In this document: piece by piece, positions 37,721 through 39,356 of the stretch | How the letters are laid out: every line of letters begins with the position of its first letter | Numbering within the stretch: the first letter of the stretch is position 1 | From: a virus | Direction: 5' to 3' (one strand) | IMG/VR virus record: IMGVR_UViG_3300013014_001806 | Coordinates: 1-39,356 of that record | DNA: 39,356 nucleotides | Made by a program: the position numbers and the translations under genes | The notes under the pieces: model-generated | The model's database searches: none | What the model saw: the letters and a program-made list of their open reading frames with translations, nothing else | What the model was told of the DNA's origin: nothing

Positions 37721-39356
37721 CTATCGTGATTTCTTAAGTTCCTCAACCTCGGCTTTAAGTTCTTTGATAGCTTCAATCAACAATGGTACTAATTTCTCGT
37801 ATCTAACCGTCAAATACTTATCGTCAATCGGAGCTGGCACAACGATTTCAGGTAGTACACTTTGGACTTCTTGTGCAGATACACCAACTTCTCTGACTTT
37901 ATCATATCCCAATGCTTGTGCTATTTCATTTGGTTCATAATAGAAACCTGATAATTTACTAACTTTTTCTAATGCATTGACAATTTCACCAAGCCTAGTC
38001 TTAAGTCTTTCGTCAGAGAAGTAAGCAGTAATATTATTAGTTGCACGAATCTCACCTGCTGTACCTGATGCAGCAGTACCGACACCAAGTGAATTAATTT
38101 GAGTGTTACCAGTATTTACGTTACCACTTACGTTAGCCGTACCAGTAATATTTGCACCAGTACCAGTTACAACTAATACGTTGGCAGTTCCAACAACAGA
38201 GAAGTTAATATTGCCATTGGCAGCTGGTATGTTAATATTACTATTGCCATTAGCATGCGGACCAATCAAGTTACCAACGTTGACGTTACCTGTTACGTCA
38301 AGGCCACTAGAAGTAACGTTAGCTCTAATAGTACCGGCAATTGCCATAACAATGTTACCACCTGAAGCGGTAATATTAGCATAGCTTGTACCATTAGATA
38401 TTGCGGCGCCGCCACCAGCCGATATACCAGTTAACTGACTGCCATTACCAATAAAGAAGTTAGCACTTAAGTTACCACTAGCATCTCTTAATGCTATAGT
38501 ACTTGCTGTGTTTGCAGATGCAGGTGTTGATCCTTGCAATGCGTTTGCATTAAGATTGGCCACTACAGTAGTTGAAGTGACAACTAATGGAGCAGTACCT
38601 GTTGCTAACGTAGAGATATATTGACCAGTAATGTTTGCATTGCCTGCTACGTTCATACCCGTGCCAGTAATGGTCATAGTTGTATTACCAACAGCCGCAA
38701 TAGTAACGTTACCATTAGCAGTTGCAATGTTTACGTTTGAATTACCGTTAGAAATGTTCCCTCCGCCACCTGCTGCTGCCCAAGTCAACACACCTGAACC
38801 GTTTGTTTGTAAGAAAAAGTTTGCTGTACCGCCGGTAATTGTTACATTACCTACAGCCCCTAAGTTACTTGTACCGGTAACGTTTAATGCTGTTGTTGCA
38901 TTGAAATAGTTGGCACTTATTAAGTTTGCGCCGGTGATATTACCACCGGCCCCACTGCCTGCAACTACACCAGTGCCAGTTACAACTAACACGTTAGCAT
39001 TACCGGCAGAACTGAAAGTAATGTTTCCGTTTGCAGCAGGAATATTGACGTTACTATTTCCGTTAGATATTGAAGCGCCACCACCACCCGATATTCCTGT
39101 TAATTGAGAGCCATTACCAATAAAGAAATTAGCTGTTATGTTACTTGAACCAGTATTCAATGTACCTGCAATATTCACACCTGTACCAGTTACAACTACT
39201 ACGTTGGCATTTCCAACTGCCGAGATATTAACGTTTCCATTAGCAGTTGCAATGTTTACATTTGAATTGCCGTTAGATATTGAAGCGCCACCACCACCCG
39301 ATATTCCTGTTAATTGAGAGCCATTACCAATAAAGAAGTTAGCACTTAAGTTACCA
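37721..39356 (-). CDS. Tail fibre with Peptidase_S74 self-cleaving chaperone domain (N-terminus outside window)
   Basis: The frame is open from the window edge; the first possible internal start (GTG at 39178) lies inside a repeat and is not the true start. The N-terminal 430 visible codons are repeats of NFFIGNGSQLTGIS, ISNGNSNVNI and VVTGTGANITG types. The C-terminal 110 residues are the intramolecular chaperone: SDERLKTRLGEIVNALEKV holds the serine-aspartate cleavage site, then GVSAQEVQSVLPEIV, YLTVRYEKLVPLLIEAIKEL and a coiled-coil end. This domain trimerises the fibre and then cuts itself off. It is the first of three minus-strand fibre genes visible here. Confidence 0.9.
   Translation of the reverse strand, partial: GNLSANFFIGNGSQLTGISGGGGASISNGNSNVNIATANGNVNISAVGNANVVVVTGTGVNIAGTLNTGSSNITANFFIGNGSQLTGISGGGGASISNGNSNVNIPAANGNITFSSAGNANVLVVTGTGVVAGSGAGGNITGANLISANYFNATTALNVTGTSNLGAVGNVTITGGTANFFLQTNGSGVLTWAAAGGGGNISNGNSNVNIATANGNVTIAAVGNTTMTITGTGMNVAGNANITGQYISTLATGTAPLVVTSTTVVANLNANALQGSTPASANTASTIALRDASGNLSANFFIGNGSQLTGISAGGGAAISNGTSYANITASGGNIVMAIAGTIRANVTSSGLDVTGNVNVGNLIGPHANGNSNINIPAANGNINFSVVGTANVLVVTGTGANITGTANVSGNVNTGNTQINSLGVGTAASGTAGEIRATNNITAYFSDERLKTRLGEIVNALEKVSKLSGFYYEPNEIAQALGYDKVREVGVSAQEVQSVLPEIVVPAPIDDKYLTVRYEKLVPLLIEAIKELKAEVEELKKSR
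39061..39337 (-). repeat. Exact 67-bp direct repeat within the fibre gene
   Basis: Bases 39061-39127 and 39271-39337 are identical, 210 bp apart, and a diverged third copy lies near 38395-38465. They encode the NFFIGNGSQLTGIS block. The spacing is a multiple of three, so recombination between copies would remove or add 70 codons in frame. Confidence 0.9.

Noticed and set aside
33792-39107. Plus-strand hydrophobic frames in the fibre region
   Set aside because: They mirror the repeat-rich minus-strand fibre genes, lack ribosome sites and are rich in V, P, L and T from antisense repeat codons.
1-39356. Insertion sequences, integrase, attachment sites, restriction or toxin-antitoxin genes
   Set aside because: No transposase, integrase or matching terminal repeats were seen. 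The tRNA half at 20692 alone is not enough to call an attachment site.

Overview
This window is part of the genome of a large, AT-rich, tailed dsDNA phage. It is probably a T4-like myovirus-type lineage of an aquatic proteobacterium. The evidence is a class Ia ribonucleotide reductase operon, a PAAR tail-spike tip, a SleB-type endolysin beside a holin-like membrane protein, Peptidase_S74 and beta-helix tail fibres, sixteen tRNA genes with encoded CCA, free-standing HNH endonucleases, and NATAAATA boxes 19-25 nt upstream of starts that look like T4-type late promoters. Host identity is not shown directly. Many near-perfect sigma70 promoters and rrn-like boxA leaders fit a beta- or gammaproteobacterium. 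There is no sign of integration functions, insertion sequences or CRISPR.

Layout. Bases 1-118 hold the repeat-rich 3' end of an unknown gene. Bases 264-7769 hold nrdA, a DUF2452-like gene, nrdB, a glutaredoxin, a small beta protein, the PAAR tip and a large structural protein. Bases 7788-9380 are the lysis cassette plus small unknowns. Bases 9401-15890 are an iron- and modification-themed block: iscU, a CxxC protein, a SAM methyltransferase, rubrerythrin, a separate 46-residue rubredoxin, a DUF5672-type glycosyltransferase, and two tandem carbamoyltransferases, the first with its metal-site residues replaced. Bases 15899-24357 are a tRNA region mixed with four HNH genes, a 2OG-Fe(II) oxygenase, an alpha/beta hydrolase and a repeat-rich lipoprotein on the minus strand. 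One tRNA, Leu(UAA), is split by a 212-nt group I intron. Bases 24378-27948 hold a glycosyltransferase, a radical SAM enzyme, a second methyltransferase, a dCMP deaminase, a homologue of the RNA polymerase omega subunit, and a second glycosyltransferase on the minus strand. Bases 27951-32028 are a run of small host-takeover-type genes, nearly all of unknown function, each short group led by a strong sigma70 promoter with exactly 17 nt between -35 and -10. A perfect bidirectional terminator at 32044-32072 separates these from minus-strand tail fibre genes that fill the rest of the window.

How it fits together. Two promoter classes are visible: consensus sigma70 promoters, mostly before small genes and tRNAs, and NATAAATA boxes before rubrerythrin, the carbamoyltransferases, two HNH genes and a tail fibre. 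Two tRNA-region transcripts start with almost identical 44-nt leaders containing a boxA-like element, which suggests use of host Nus factors. Many proteins depend on iron (NrdB, IscU, rubrerythrin, rubredoxin, radical SAM, the 2OG oxygenase, the carbamoyltransferase), so the phage may carry its own support for iron cofactors and their protection from peroxide. The strongest leads are the omega subunit, the intron-split tRNA-Leu, the active/degenerate carbamoyltransferase pair, the rubrerythrin-rubredoxin pair beside iscU, and an HNH gene whose late-promoter-in-hairpin leader resembles the T4 I-TevI timing switch.
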